Shown here: positions 7,970-16,151 of the stretch, in pieces
Layout: each line of letters opens with the position of its first letter
Position numbering within the stretch: the first letter of the stretch is position 1
Assembly (NCBI GenBank): GCA_964247295.1
Contig: CAXTTV010000001.1
Span: forward strand, 1 to 64,000
DNA length: 64,000 nt
From: CAXTTV01 sp964247295
GTDB lineage: Bacteria > Chloroflexota > Ktedonobacteria > Ktedonobacterales > Ktedonobacteraceae
Direction of reading: 5' to 3'
Translations under genes and position numbers: made by a program
Notes under the pieces: generated by a model
The model's database searches: none
What the model saw: only the letters and a program-made list of their open reading frames with translations
Told to the model about the DNA's origin: nothing

Positions 7970-8296
7970 ATGCGTATCGATGCTTCGCCAACATCATTTT
8001 TACTTGATGATGAACAAAAGCAGTTGATTCTTAGTTGGACCGATGAGCATGAGAGTCTCCATAGTTGGGAAGCGCTGAGATGGGCCTGTCCTTGTGCCGT
8101 GTGTGCTGGTGAGGGTGGGGTCCCTGGTGTATTATCAACAAAAAAGAGCCTGACTGAAGATGAAAAGACCCTGGTCAATGTAGAGCCTGTTGGTCGTTAT
8201 GGAATAACGCCGGTCTGGGAGGACGGTCATAAGACCGGCATTTATACCTATGAAAAGCTGCGCGCCAGTTGTGAGTGTCAAGAGTGTCAGAGATAG
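7970..8296 (+). CDS. DUF971 (GBBH-like N-terminal domain) protein
   Basis: 108 residues, a single DUF971 domain. Recognisable parts are LILSWTDEHESLHSWEALRW, CPCAVCAGE, VEPVGRYGITPVWEDGH and GIYTYEKLR. In gamma-butyrobetaine hydroxylases this fold carries a zinc site; here cysteines in CPCAVC and the final CECQEC could bind metal. In bacteria, stand-alone DUF971 proteins are often linked to Fe-S cluster handling, but nothing here tests that. ATG 7970 follows AGGAAAGGGAG. The stop directly abuts the stop of the convergent gene. Confidence 0.88.
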   Translation: MRIDASPTSFLLDDEQKQLILSWTDEHESLHSWEALRWACPCAVCAGEGGVPGVLSTKKSLTEDEKTLVNVEPVGRYGITPVWEDGHKTGIYTYEKLRASCECQECQR

Positions 8297-9138
8297 CTAG
8301 GCAGCGGACATCTGCCGCATATGTCTGGTTGTAGGGAGCTCGCGTAAAAACATCGGGAGTTGAGGGACAATTTTTTTAATGTTTCTCGCCGACACTTCAA
8401 ACGCCTGTTGTCTACGGCTGCTCCATTGAAGATCGTAAATGTTACGGATCTCGGGTGCGAGCATCGCGATAGTGATCTGTCTATTCAAATGGAGAAGAGG
8501 GCGGATCACTTTAGGAAGCGGAGGATAGAACACCATTCTCGCGATCCTTCGTGCCTGAGGCGTCGCTGCTAACTGATTGCTCTTCGTCATCTCCATCACA
8601 TAGTGTTGAAGTTCTTTGACAGTTCCAGGCATATAAGTAGGCAAAAGCCCTAATAATCTGCCAGTCGTTTTAGATTCCTGATAGTATTGTTCCTGTTCCT
8701 GCTCGGTGAGCTCACCCACAAAAGCTTGTAAGCTAGTAGTAGACTATCGATCAATGTCGCATGGACCCATAGGAGGAGATCTTGATCTTTCGCGGAGTAG
8801 TGAGCGCCCTGTTGATAGCTGCCAGCATCGAGAGGGAGCTCACCATGGACATGGGTATGGAGTCGATTAATCGTCCGGGCAGCCTGTTGAGCCTGAGTAG
8901 AATTCCCGAAGGTCAGATGTTCACCCAGCAGAAAGGTACGGTTAGCCCTACCAAGAGGATCGGTCCGATAACTACTATGAGCTTCAACCCCGATCGCCAC
9001 AAGTGGGTGGGCGATCTGCATTAATATTGCTCGACTGCCGCCCAGCAGGACGGCGCTTTCACGCGTGACTTTCCAGGTAACACTTTCCGGTCCATAGTAG
9101 CCATGAACAGATTTTTCTCTTAGATCTTTTTGAGGCAT
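8297..9138 (-). pseudogene. Frameshifted MpaB-like oxygenase (DUF2236 family)
   Basis: Two overlapping frames make one DUF2236/MpaB-type protein. The first (9138 down to about 8728) has LLGGSRAILMQIAHPLVAIG, YRTDPLGR and DLLLWVHATLIDSLLLAYK. The second (about 8724 to 8297) continues with FVGELTEQEQEQYYQESK and the C-terminal part. A single missing base after the GCT-TAC-AA stretch (8724-8729) breaks the frame; restoring it gives LLAYKAFVGELTEQ, as expected for the family. MpaB-type enzymes are heme-dependent oxygenases acting on lipophilic substrates. The break may be a genuine pseudogene mutation or a draft-sequence error beside short homopolymers. Confidence 0.8.
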
Positions 9139-9209
9139 TGGTGTTGTTCTTCCTGTCTGGTTTTGACTCTGGCGTTTGAAGCTACAACATCCGATTACGG
9201 AAGTGGATG

Positions 9210-10028
9210 TTATTGTTTTTGTTGGACGCGTGCGTAAACCATACCGGATAACTGTTCAGCTTGCTCCTGATTTTCTTGCATCATTTCCAAAGCCTTCGCA
9301 ATATCATGATTAGGAGCCAGGGTCAGATCGGTTTTATTTTCGAGAACTGCTTGAAGGATCTCACTGGCAACGGTTTGAGGAGTAAGTTCGGCTTTAATAT
9401 GCATATTCTTAAAGGTCTCGCTCTCCTGGTGGATCATTGGGGTATCAACCCAGGCGGGATATACCGTTGTCACCCCGATATTTGTGCCATAAAGTTCAGC
9501 GCGCAAGGCAGCGGAAAATCCTCGTACAGCCCACTTGGTCGCGCAATACGCGGTAAGCATGGGCACCGCTAGCTTGCCGGCGACCGAGCTAATCAACACA
9601 AAGTGACTGCTCTGTTGTTTGCGCATTGTTGGCAGGGCAGCCTGAACACTATTATACGTACCCATAAAATTAATGTTCATCATACGTTGCATTGCTGAGG
9701 AAGAGAATTCGTCAATGGGGCCGCCTTGCCCAATTCCAGCGCTGCATACTACCAGAGTGATTCCTCCAAACCTGGTCTGGGCCTGTTGCATCAGGTTATG
9801 GACCTGAGCTTCTTGAGTTACATCAGTTGGGACCGTGAGGATCTCTCCCTGGGATTTTGATGACTGCTGGCGGAGTTGGGAGGCCGCCTTTTCAAGGCCA
9901 TTGGTATTGATATCTGCTAGAACAACATGAGCGCCGGCATCTCTGAGAGCCTGAGCTGTTGCCAGGCCGATCCCGCTGGCTCCCCCAGTGATGACAGTGA
10001 CTGCTTCGTTGAAGTCTTGTAGTGGCAT
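9210..10028 (-). CDS. SDR-family oxidoreductase
   Basis: 272 residues from ATG 10028, with GAGAGGA 8 nt upstream. TGGASGIG is at 14-21, Ser148, Tyr161 and Lys165 (YCATK) are intact, and the usual NNAG is replaced by VCSAG. It belongs to the classical SDRs. The end LELTLAPN-like segment and VYPAWVDTP fit the ketoreductase subgroup that acts on lipophilic alcohols or ketones. Substrate unknown. It is the third SDR within 6.5 kb but not adjacent to the others. Confidence 0.87.
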   Translation of the reverse strand: MPLQDFNEAVTVITGGASGIGLATAQALRDAGAHVVLADINTNGLEKAASQLRQQSSKSQGEILTVPTDVTQEAQVHNLMQQAQTRFGGITLVVCSAGIGQGGPIDEFSSSAMQRMMNINFMGTYNSVQAALPTMRKQQSSHFVLISSVAGKLAVPMLTAYCATKWAVRGFSAALRAELYGTNIGVTTVYPAWVDTPMIHQESETFKNMHIKAELTPQTVASEILQAVLENKTDLTLAPNHDIAKALEMMQENQEQAEQLSGMVYARVQQKQ

Positions 10029-10200
10029 CGTTGTGTTCCTCTCTAGATAGAACGTACACAATTGTTTTTCTGATCGTAACGTGCAGAAAGGATAATGTCA
10101 ACTACACAGGAACATAGTAGAAAGGTCGCGAGTGCACAGACATCAAAAAATCTTTCGAGAACTGGTGGAAGATTAAGAAAAACAACTATACCAGGAAAGA

Positions 10201-10785
10201 TTATTGCTGTGGTGGTAGTTCCAGGGGATAATCCACGCTGGGTTGTTCGTAAGCAGGATGTTCGTGTGGTTGTTGGCGTAATTGTTTAGGGGTATGGTGT
10301 TGGTGTTCTCCCTTTTCTTCCTGGTAATTATAGCCCTCCTGATATTGAGGGTAGGGTTGCTCAGGCGATTGATAAGGCTGCGGCGGGTCATTGGTGGGTA
10401 CGTAAGGCTGAGTGGGTGGTTGATAGACAGGTTGTCGTTGCTCGGAGGCCAGAATACCTGCACTGGCTAAGCCTGCCGTAATCATACTTCCAAGAGCGCC
10501 GAGAATCGCTGAGATCCCCGCACCAACCAGGAACCAGATCCATAAACCGGTCAGGAAAAAGAGCGCCATTATGATCATCCAAACCATGCCATGGAAGCCG
10601 CTATACATTTTCTGAGAATTTCCGCTCGCCAGAGTAGCGAGCAAGGATGTTGCGCCGAGGGTGAAAAACAGGACTGGTAAGAATAAATGTCCGCCACTTT
10701 GACTTGACAGCACAAAAGCCAGCGCGAGCCCAATCATAAATACGCCACCGGATAGTTTTTCCATTGACTTTGAGCGTTGCTCCAT
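10201..10785 (-). CDS. Membrane protein with Pro/Gln/Tyr-rich tail
   Basis: 194 residues. About four hydrophobic segments lie between residues 12 and 112. After residue 115 the tail is disordered and rich in Pro, Gln, Tyr and His, with repeated QPY/QPYQ-like units (YQPPTQPYVP, PQPYQSPEQPYPQY). No family recognised. Tails of this type often mediate multivalent protein contacts at the membrane surface, but no partner is evident. It is transcribed alone. Confidence 0.7.
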   Translation of the reverse strand: MEQRSKSMEKLSGGVFMIGLALAFVLSSQSGGHLFLPVLFFTLGATSLLATLASGNSQKMYSGFHGMVWMIIMALFFLTGLWIWFLVGAGISAILGALGSMITAGLASAGILASEQRQPVYQPPTQPYVPTNDPPQPYQSPEQPYPQYQEGYNYQEEKGEHQHHTPKQLRQQPHEHPAYEQPSVDYPLELPPQQ

Positions 10786-10934
10786 AGAAAAATCCTCTCT
10801 ATGCCGTAAACTTGCTATTGGAAATACCTTGTTCTTTGATTACGCAACAATAATACACAATGATAAACGTAGAATTGTATTCTTTATCAAGAATACTTCA
10901 ATGAGAGATGGAGAAAGGACATGTATGTACAAAG

Positions 10935-10976
10935 AAAAAAGAGCCCAGGCCAAGTAATGCCATGTGGGCTCTTTTA
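10935..10976 (-). terminator. Intrinsic terminator of the flavodoxin gene
   Basis: Inverted repeat AAAAGAGCCCA (10937-10947) / TGGGCTCTTTT (10965-10975). The minus-strand transcript ends in a T-run, and the hairpin could also act for the opposite strand. Confidence 0.8.
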
Positions 10977-10999
10977 AGGACAAGATCCAAAGCCTGTGC

Positions 11000-11500
11000 T
11001 TAAAAGCCGCTTTCGCTTTGAACCTTTTCTTCCACCAGGTAGTATCCTTCATATGTTTGGGCAAGCAGGCTGCCCCAGCGCTCTGCCCGATCAAGATCCT
11101 GTAGGCTCAAGCGATGGTTACCCGAGACCAGAAAGCTTTCGGCTGGTATGAGGAGATGGCCCCCCAATTTTTTCAAGCGTTTCGCCAGTTGGCAGGCTAA
11201 AGTGCCGTTAAACCAGCGAGTCCCGTGGGTGCGGATATCAAAGACAGCGATCTCCTTGTGGAGAAGAGAATTGTGTGTAAGTGACTCCAGCAGATGAGCG
11301 ATCTCCGGTGTTGGATGATGACGTTTTGTAGGGCAGCCGATAATCAGTAAATCTGTGCCTTCACTATCGATCTGTAGATCATACATTTCAGCGGCTGGGA
11401 ACATCTCTACCTCTCCATACCCCACCAGTTGAGCCGCAATCGTTTGGGCGATACGGTGGGTACTTCCGCTGCTGGAGTCATAGACAATCAGCGCTTTCAT
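11000..11500 (-). CDS. Flavodoxin-like protein
   Basis: 166 residues. The N-terminal MKALIVYDSSSGSTHRIAQ is the FMN phosphate-binding loop (here SSSGSTHRI). LLIIGCPTKRHHPTPEIAHL and AVFDIRTHGTRWFNGTLA are the positions of the two isoalloxazine-flanking loops. It resembles flavodoxin-fold proteins that carry electrons or act as small FMN enzymes. The redox partner is unknown. It is a single gene with its own terminator. Confidence 0.85.
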   Translation of the reverse strand: MKALIVYDSSSGSTHRIAQTIAAQLVGYGEVEMFPAAEMYDLQIDSEGTDLLIIGCPTKRHHPTPEIAHLLESLTHNSLLHKEIAVFDIRTHGTRWFNGTLACQLAKRLKKLGGHLLIPAESFLVSGNHRLSLQDLDRAERWGSLLAQTYEGYYLVEEKVQSESGF

Positions 11501-11720
11501 TCAAGTGGCCTCTTTTCTTCGGCATCCTGGCTGAAAATACGATAGTTTGAAGTATCGTGGGATCAGGTCATACAAAAACAGGTAATCCTTTAGCACGTAA
11601 TATGCTAAGAGAATGGTTTCGATTATTTACCACGAAAAGATAAGGGGTACTTTTTCTTAAAAACTTGCCAGAAAGAATAAATAGAGAAAATTGCCTCAAT
11701 ATTGATGCAGTAAAAAGAGA

Positions 11721-11754
11721 ATTGGACCAAAACCAGACTTGGTTTTGGTCCAAT
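11721..11754 (-). terminator. Intrinsic terminator of ltaE
   Basis: Perfect 15-bp arms ATTGGACCAAAACCA / TGGTTTTGGTCCAAT with loop GACT, 20 bp after the ltaE stop. On the minus strand TCTCTTTTTAC follows. Confidence 0.85.
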
Positions 11755-11774
11755 GAGTTAGACAATCGCGGAAT

Positions 11775-12833
11775 TTAGAGGTTTTGAAGTGCGTGCTGGA
11801 TCCCTTTCAGGGCCAGGTCAATACCCCTGGACTCAATTCCATAATGTGTAACAGCTCGGACCCGACCGCCGCCAAAATCGCTTAATAACACTCCTTGCTC
11901 ACCGGACTGTGCAATAAAGTGCGCCATCTTGACAGGTGGAAGAGATTGTTTCTGGGTATCGAGAGGAGAGAAGATCAGAATATTGGTGCGCATATGTTCC
12001 GGCTCGATCCTGATCTGTGGCATTGTAGCAAGTCCTTCCGCCAGACGGCGAGCATTCTGATGATCTTCATGAAGGCGTTTAGGCATCTCTCGAAGCGCAA
12101 CGAGACCCGCCGCCGCCAGAATGCCCGCCTGCCGCATACCGCCGCCGAGTAGCTTACGATTGCGATGGGCTCGACGAATAAAGTCTCGGCTGCCTACCAG
12201 CATTGAGCCAGCCGGAGCTGCCAGGCCTTTAGAAAGACAAAACATCAGCGAATCGACCGGTTGGGCAAGCTCTCGAACCTGGATCTCCAGAGACGTAGCC
12301 GCATTAAAGAGTCGAGCCCCATCCATATGTATCAGCATCTTATTTTGATGTGCGATCGTTGCCAGTTCTTTTAATTGATTGGGCGTAAGCACCGTCCCGC
12401 CACACAGATTATGGGTATTTTCCACGCAGAGAACCCGAGTGATCGCGCAATGCTCATCGCTATCATCCCGTAGTGCAGTATGCAAAGCCGGCAGATTCAG
12501 TGAGCCATCCGCTTCGTTTGGGATAGGAGAGAGTGGCATTCCCCCCAACGTAGAGGGGCCGCCGGCCTCGTATTGATAGATATGGCTCAGATGCCCGACG
12601 ATTATAGCCTCTCCGCGCCCTGCGTGCGAGAGCAGGGCAGCCAGGTTTGCCATTGTCCCGGTCGGCATAAACAGAGCTGCCTCTTTTCCCATCGTCTCAG
12701 CGGTCAGCTCTTGCAGTCGATTGATAGTAGGATCTTCTCCATAAACATCATCGCCAACCTCGGCGCGATACATCGCCTCACGCATCGTCGGACTGGGAAG
12801 GGTCACCGTATCACTTCTTAGATCTATAACCAT
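11775..12833 (-). CDS. ltaE: Low-specificity L-threonine aldolase
   Basis: 352 residues. A PLP enzyme that splits L-threonine or L-allo-threonine into glycine and acetaldehyde. The start MVIDLRSDTVTLPSPTMREA is typical of the family, followed by VGDDVYGEDPT, the aromatic/His region HLSHIYQYEAGG, HMDGARLFNA, and the PLP-binding lysine in FCLSKGLAAPAGS. ATG 12833 has AAAGGAAAG upstream; the in-frame extension back to 12977 has no such signal. The 5' leader can fold (12895-12977). It is monocistronic. Confidence 0.95.
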   Translation of the reverse strand: MVIDLRSDTVTLPSPTMREAMYRAEVGDDVYGEDPTINRLQELTAETMGKEAALFMPTGTMANLAALLSHAGRGEAIIVGHLSHIYQYEAGGPSTLGGMPLSPIPNEADGSLNLPALHTALRDDSDEHCAITRVLCVENTHNLCGGTVLTPNQLKELATIAHQNKMLIHMDGARLFNAATSLEIQVRELAQPVDSLMFCLSKGLAAPAGSMLVGSRDFIRRAHRNRKLLGGGMRQAGILAAAGLVALREMPKRLHEDHQNARRLAEGLATMPQIRIEPEHMRTNILIFSPLDTQKQSLPPVKMAHFIAQSGEQGVLLSDFGGGRVRAVTHYGIESRGIDLALKGIQHALQNL

Positions 12834-13188
12834 TATTCTTTCCTTTGTGAGGTTGAATAGAGAATAAAAATAAATGCAGCGATTGTGTTGAAAAACAATC
12901 CAGGGCGTACCTGAAGGTGCGATTCTACGACGGGTAAAACCGTCACTCACATCAAAGGCTCGCTCTTCACCTTCCAAACAAAATCGACAGCTTAATTCCT
13001 GGATACCAGGTTGATGATTAAGATGCTATTAAGATAACATGGTTGCCTTTTTTCAACTCCTCAACAGTATCATAACATTTGAGATAAAGGTTGAAAAATA
13101 GGGTGATATTTTTTGTGCTATAATCTAAAACTATAAAAGCCGCACAATAGGCGTTGTGCGTGCACAAAAAAGGTAAAGAGGAGTATCT
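12834..13188. other. Divergent intergenic region between ltaE and the kinase gene
   Basis: On the minus strand, the ltaE leader can form a hairpin between GAAGGTG and CACCTTC, enclosing a smaller GACGG/CCGTC stem, with a further CCTGG-TAT-CCAGG hairpin upstream near 13000-13012. I could not match it to a known riboswitch class. On the plus strand, an extended -10 (TGCTATAAT, 13116-13124) lies 65 bp before the kinase gene. Confidence 0.4.
13116..13124 (+). promoter_or_regulatory. Extended -10 promoter of the kinase gene
   Basis: TGC-TATAAT is a perfect extended -10 element. No good -35 is present at 16-18 bp, which is acceptable for extended -10 promoters. Confidence 0.6.
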
Positions 13189-14520
13189 ATGGCGCTCCAG
13201 GTTGGACAGCAGATTGGTAGTTATCGGATTACGGCAGCGATTGCCAGTGGGGCCTGCGGAGATGTGTATCAGGCCACGCATGTTATTTTAACCAGCCGGG
13301 TGGTAGCGCTCAAGCTGCTCCATGCCAGCTTTCTGGAATCGCAACAGCGCATCGAGGCATTCTATCAAGAGGCGCGTTTTCTAGAAGTTTTAAAGCATCC
13401 CTATATCCTGCCGGTCCTCGATGTGAATACACATGAGGGGTATCCCTATATCGTCATGGAATATGCCGCGCACGGTTCGTTGCGGGGAGTATTAAATCAG
13501 AGAAGGCAGAAGCCACTAACCCTGAGTGATACATTACACAATCTTGGACAGATAGGAGAGGCATTAGCGTTCGCGCATCAGCATCAGATCGTTCATTGCG
13601 ATCTCAAGCCTGAGAATATTCTTTTTGATGGGGCGAATCAAGCCTTGTTGACCGACTTTGGGATCGCCGCCGTCCTGCACAATCAGCAAATGGAAGCCGT
13701 TGAAATTGGCGGGACGCCAGCTTACATGGCTCCAGAGCAGTTTCAAGGTAAAGTGCACTATGAAAGCGACCAGTACGCCCTGGCGTGCATCGCGTACGAG
13801 ATGCTCACAGGGCAGCAGCCCTTTATCTCCTCAGATCCCACGCAATTAATGCAGATGCACCTGCATGACAAGCCAGCAATACCCAGCCATCTGAACTCAG
13901 CCCTACCGCCATCGGTAGATCAAGCGGTCCTTAAAGCGCTCTCCAAGCAGTATAATCGGCGCTATCCAGATGTCACCTCATTTATCTCGGCGATGCGGCC
14001 ACAGCAGCAACAAGTCGATTATTCCGCGTATCTGCCTACGTATAACAAGCCGGGTCCCAAGCTTATTTTGCGGGAGGGTCATCGAGCCAGACAGGCCTCC
14101 AGCGACGAAATTCATGACGAGGCCACTCTCAGCGGCGTAGATGCACAGGAACTGGCAAAGGCTGCTAAAGAATATGCCGCGCGTAAGCCATCGACAACCG
14201 CCAAACCCGCAACCACTAAAAGCCGCGCTACCACAGGTACCAGGACTACAAAGAAAACTCCAGGAACCGCGAAAACTACCAGGAAGAGTGTGGACGGCTC
14301 GCCTACAAAGCCCGTGAAGAAGACCACAATTGCCAGAGCGATCAAGCCTGAGGCCGAGAAGTCTCCAACCGCGAAAAAGTCGACCGCCGTCAGAAAAAAC
14401 GCAAGTAGCACTGGAAGTGCATCGGCGGCCAAACCCGCGCGTAAGCCAGCAACGCGGAGTAAAGTGACCGGAACGACCACCGCGAAAAAGCCGACCGCCA
14501 GAAAATCTCCCCCACGCTAA
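13189..14520 (+). CDS. Serine/threonine protein kinase with histone-H1-like basic tail
   Basis: 443 residues. The kinase domain covers about 10-275: glycine loop ASGACGDVY (19-27), ATP lysine Lys42 in VVALKLL, catalytic HCDLKPEN with Asp138, DFG at 156-158 and APE at 181-183. The HRD arginine is Cys137, so it is a non-RD kinase and need not be activated by loop phosphorylation. No membrane segment follows. Instead, residues 328-443 are a low-complexity Lys/Arg/Ala/Thr/Pro tail (31 basic and 4 acidic residues in 116) with KKTPGTAK-, KPVKKT- and AKKPTARK-like repeats, as in histone H1 or HU-tail proteins. Binding to DNA or another polyanion is inferred. Single gene. Confidence 0.93.
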   Translation: MALQVGQQIGSYRITAAIASGACGDVYQATHVILTSRVVALKLLHASFLESQQRIEAFYQEARFLEVLKHPYILPVLDVNTHEGYPYIVMEYAAHGSLRGVLNQRRQKPLTLSDTLHNLGQIGEALAFAHQHQIVHCDLKPENILFDGANQALLTDFGIAAVLHNQQMEAVEIGGTPAYMAPEQFQGKVHYESDQYALACIAYEMLTGQQPFISSDPTQLMQMHLHDKPAIPSHLNSALPPSVDQAVLKALSKQYNRRYPDVTSFISAMRPQQQQVDYSAYLPTYNKPGPKLILREGHRARQASSDEIHDEATLSGVDAQELAKAAKEYAARKPSTTAKPATTKSRATTGTRTTKKTPGTAKTTRKSVDGSPTKPVKKTTIARAIKPEAEKSPTAKKSTAVRKNASSTGSASAAKPARKPATRSKVTGTTTAKKPTARKSPPR

Positions 14521-14540
14521 AAATTCACTTGAGCGGAGCT

Positions 14541-15299
14541 CTAATCGGGGCTCTGCTCGTCATCCATCGGAACGGGATCGGTACCGCCGGCGTACTCGCA
14601 CTCGCTGTAGAGCGGACAGATGTTGCACTTTGGTTTCTGAGAGTGGCAAATTTTTCGCCCATGGCGAATCATATTGACATGCAGGGGATAGACCCAATCC
14701 GGTGGAGCGATCTGCATATAGATCTCGTGGGCTTTATCCGCGCTCACTTTGGGACCGATGATTCCCAGGCGACGACTGACACGGTGAACGTGCGTATCAA
14801 CTGGCATAACGGCCTCATCCAAATGAAACATTTCCACACAAGCAGCAGTCTTTGGTCCGACTCCGGGCAGTTTTCTCAGATAGTGCCAGCCTTCCTCAGG
14901 CTCCATCTGACGAAGAATATTCAGAGAATCTACCAGCGGTCCCTGCTCGCCTCGCTCCTGCTGCTGCTCTTCCAGTGTGTGCAGAACATCTTGAATTCTT
15001 ACAGCTTTGATATTTGCCAGTCCTCCGCAGCGGATCGCCTCGGCAACTTTATATGTTTGAGCATCCCGAACCTCTTCCCAGGAGGGGAACGTCTCAATCA
15101 ACTGTCGATAGGCTCGACCGGAATTAATATCCGAAGTATGTTGAGATAGAATTGTGGCGATCAGGCCCCCAACGGGATCGTAGTCTGGCTCGTTCACAGG
15201 CTTTCCGTACGCCTCGATCAGTAGATGATAGACGCGATCTAAATGAGCCGGTGTTGGTATTTTGGACCCCTGATCTATTGGCTTTTCGCTAATCGACAT
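14541..15299 (-). CDS. nth: Endonuclease III (DNA glycosylase/AP lyase)
   Basis: 252 residues. A base-excision repair enzyme removing oxidised pyrimidines. The helix-hairpin-helix LPGVGPKTA contains catalytic Lys150, and Asp168 lies in VDTHVHRVSRRLG. The [4Fe-4S] loop is C218-x6-C225-x2-C228-x5-C234. ATG 15299 was chosen because AAGGAAAG precedes it; an in-frame ATG 16 codons upstream lacks a ribosome site. The linker LHTLEEQQQERGEQGP (about 107-121) is longer than in E. coli Nth, and the overall form resembles Nth homologues of Chloroflexota and archaea. It is convergent with the kinase gene. Confidence 0.93.
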   Translation of the reverse strand: MSISEKPIDQGSKIPTPAHLDRVYHLLIEAYGKPVNEPDYDPVGGLIATILSQHTSDINSGRAYRQLIETFPSWEEVRDAQTYKVAEAIRCGGLANIKAVRIQDVLHTLEEQQQERGEQGPLVDSLNILRQMEPEEGWHYLRKLPGVGPKTAACVEMFHLDEAVMPVDTHVHRVSRRLGIIGPKVSADKAHEIYMQIAPPDWVYPLHVNMIRHGRKICHSQKPKCNICPLYSECEYAGGTDPVPMDDEQSPD

Positions 15300-15526
15300 A
15301 ACTTTCCTTGAAAAATCTTGAACGCTGATAAAAACCCCTTTACTCATAAGATATATTACTTGAAAGCCATGAGTACCCTTTGAGTATTTTATCTTTATTT
15401 TAATAACGGTTCTTCAGTACTTTGGGCTCCATTTGAGTGCTTTCCAGTACAATCTCGACGGAAATGTTAATAAAATGTTAGAATGCAAGAGATCCTGTTT
15501 TCATTTCCTATTTTAGGGGAGATACT

Positions 15527-16150
15527 GTGTATTTAGATCAACCTTTACAACAATATCTGGATGATCTGGCTTCATCAAAATCGGCTCCCGGTGGGGGCTC
15601 AACGGCGGCGCTCAGTGGCGCGATGGGTGCATCGCTGGCCTGTATGGTGGCGCGGCTGACGATCGGCAAGACCGGTTATGAAGAGGTACAGGAGGAGATC
15701 CAGGGGATTGTTCAGCAGGCGGAGAAGCTGCGCCTGCGTTTTGAAGAACTTATCCAGGCGGATATTCGGGCGTATGAGCAGTTATCGGCCTGTTTTAAGA
15801 TGCCTCACGCAACCGACGAAGAAAAATCTGCTCGCACTCAAGCGATCCAGGCCCGACTGGTTGATGCTGCGACTGTTCCTCTTGAGATGGTAGAGGGGGC
15901 GGCGGCTCTGATGCACTACTGCCAACGGATCGCAGAGATCGGGAACGTGAATGTGCTGAGCGATATCGCGGTTGGGGCCAATCTGGCGCAATGCGCGGGT
16001 GAGAGCGCGACCTGGATGGTTCGGGTAAATCTGCGAGCCATGAAAGATCAGACCTTAGTTAACGTGCTGGGGGTTCGTTTGCAGCAGGCACGAGCGAAAA
16101 TTGAGAATGGCAGTCAGCAGGTGACCGCGATGGTCGGGGGGCGTGTATAA
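15527..16150 (+). CDS. fchA: Methenyltetrahydrofolate cyclohydrolase FchA (cyclodeaminase family)
   Basis: 207 residues, the length of stand-alone formiminotransferase-cyclodeaminase C-domains. The signature APGGGSTAALSGAMGASLACMV (first part, residues 20-35) and the later NVNVLSDIAVGANLA are conserved in this family. The single-domain forms hydrolyse 5,10-methenyl-THF to 10-formyl-THF. GTG start with AGGGGAG upstream. The stop lies one base before the folD ATG, so the two genes are tightly coupled. Pairing with a FolD that lacks its cyclohydrolase lysine suggests that FchA carries this step in the pathway. Confidence 0.88.
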   Translation: MYLDQPLQQYLDDLASSKSAPGGGSTAALSGAMGASLACMVARLTIGKTGYEEVQEEIQGIVQQAEKLRLRFEELIQADIRAYEQLSACFKMPHATDEEKSARTQAIQARLVDAATVPLEMVEGAAALMHYCQRIAEIGNVNVLSDIAVGANLAQCAGESATWMVRVNLRAMKDQTLVNVLGVRLQQARAKIENGSQQVTAMVGGRV

Positions 16151-16151
16151 A

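Noticed and set aside
12834..12977. ltaE leader as a known glycine riboswitch or T-box
   Set aside because: The conserved core motifs of these classes are not present, only general hairpins.
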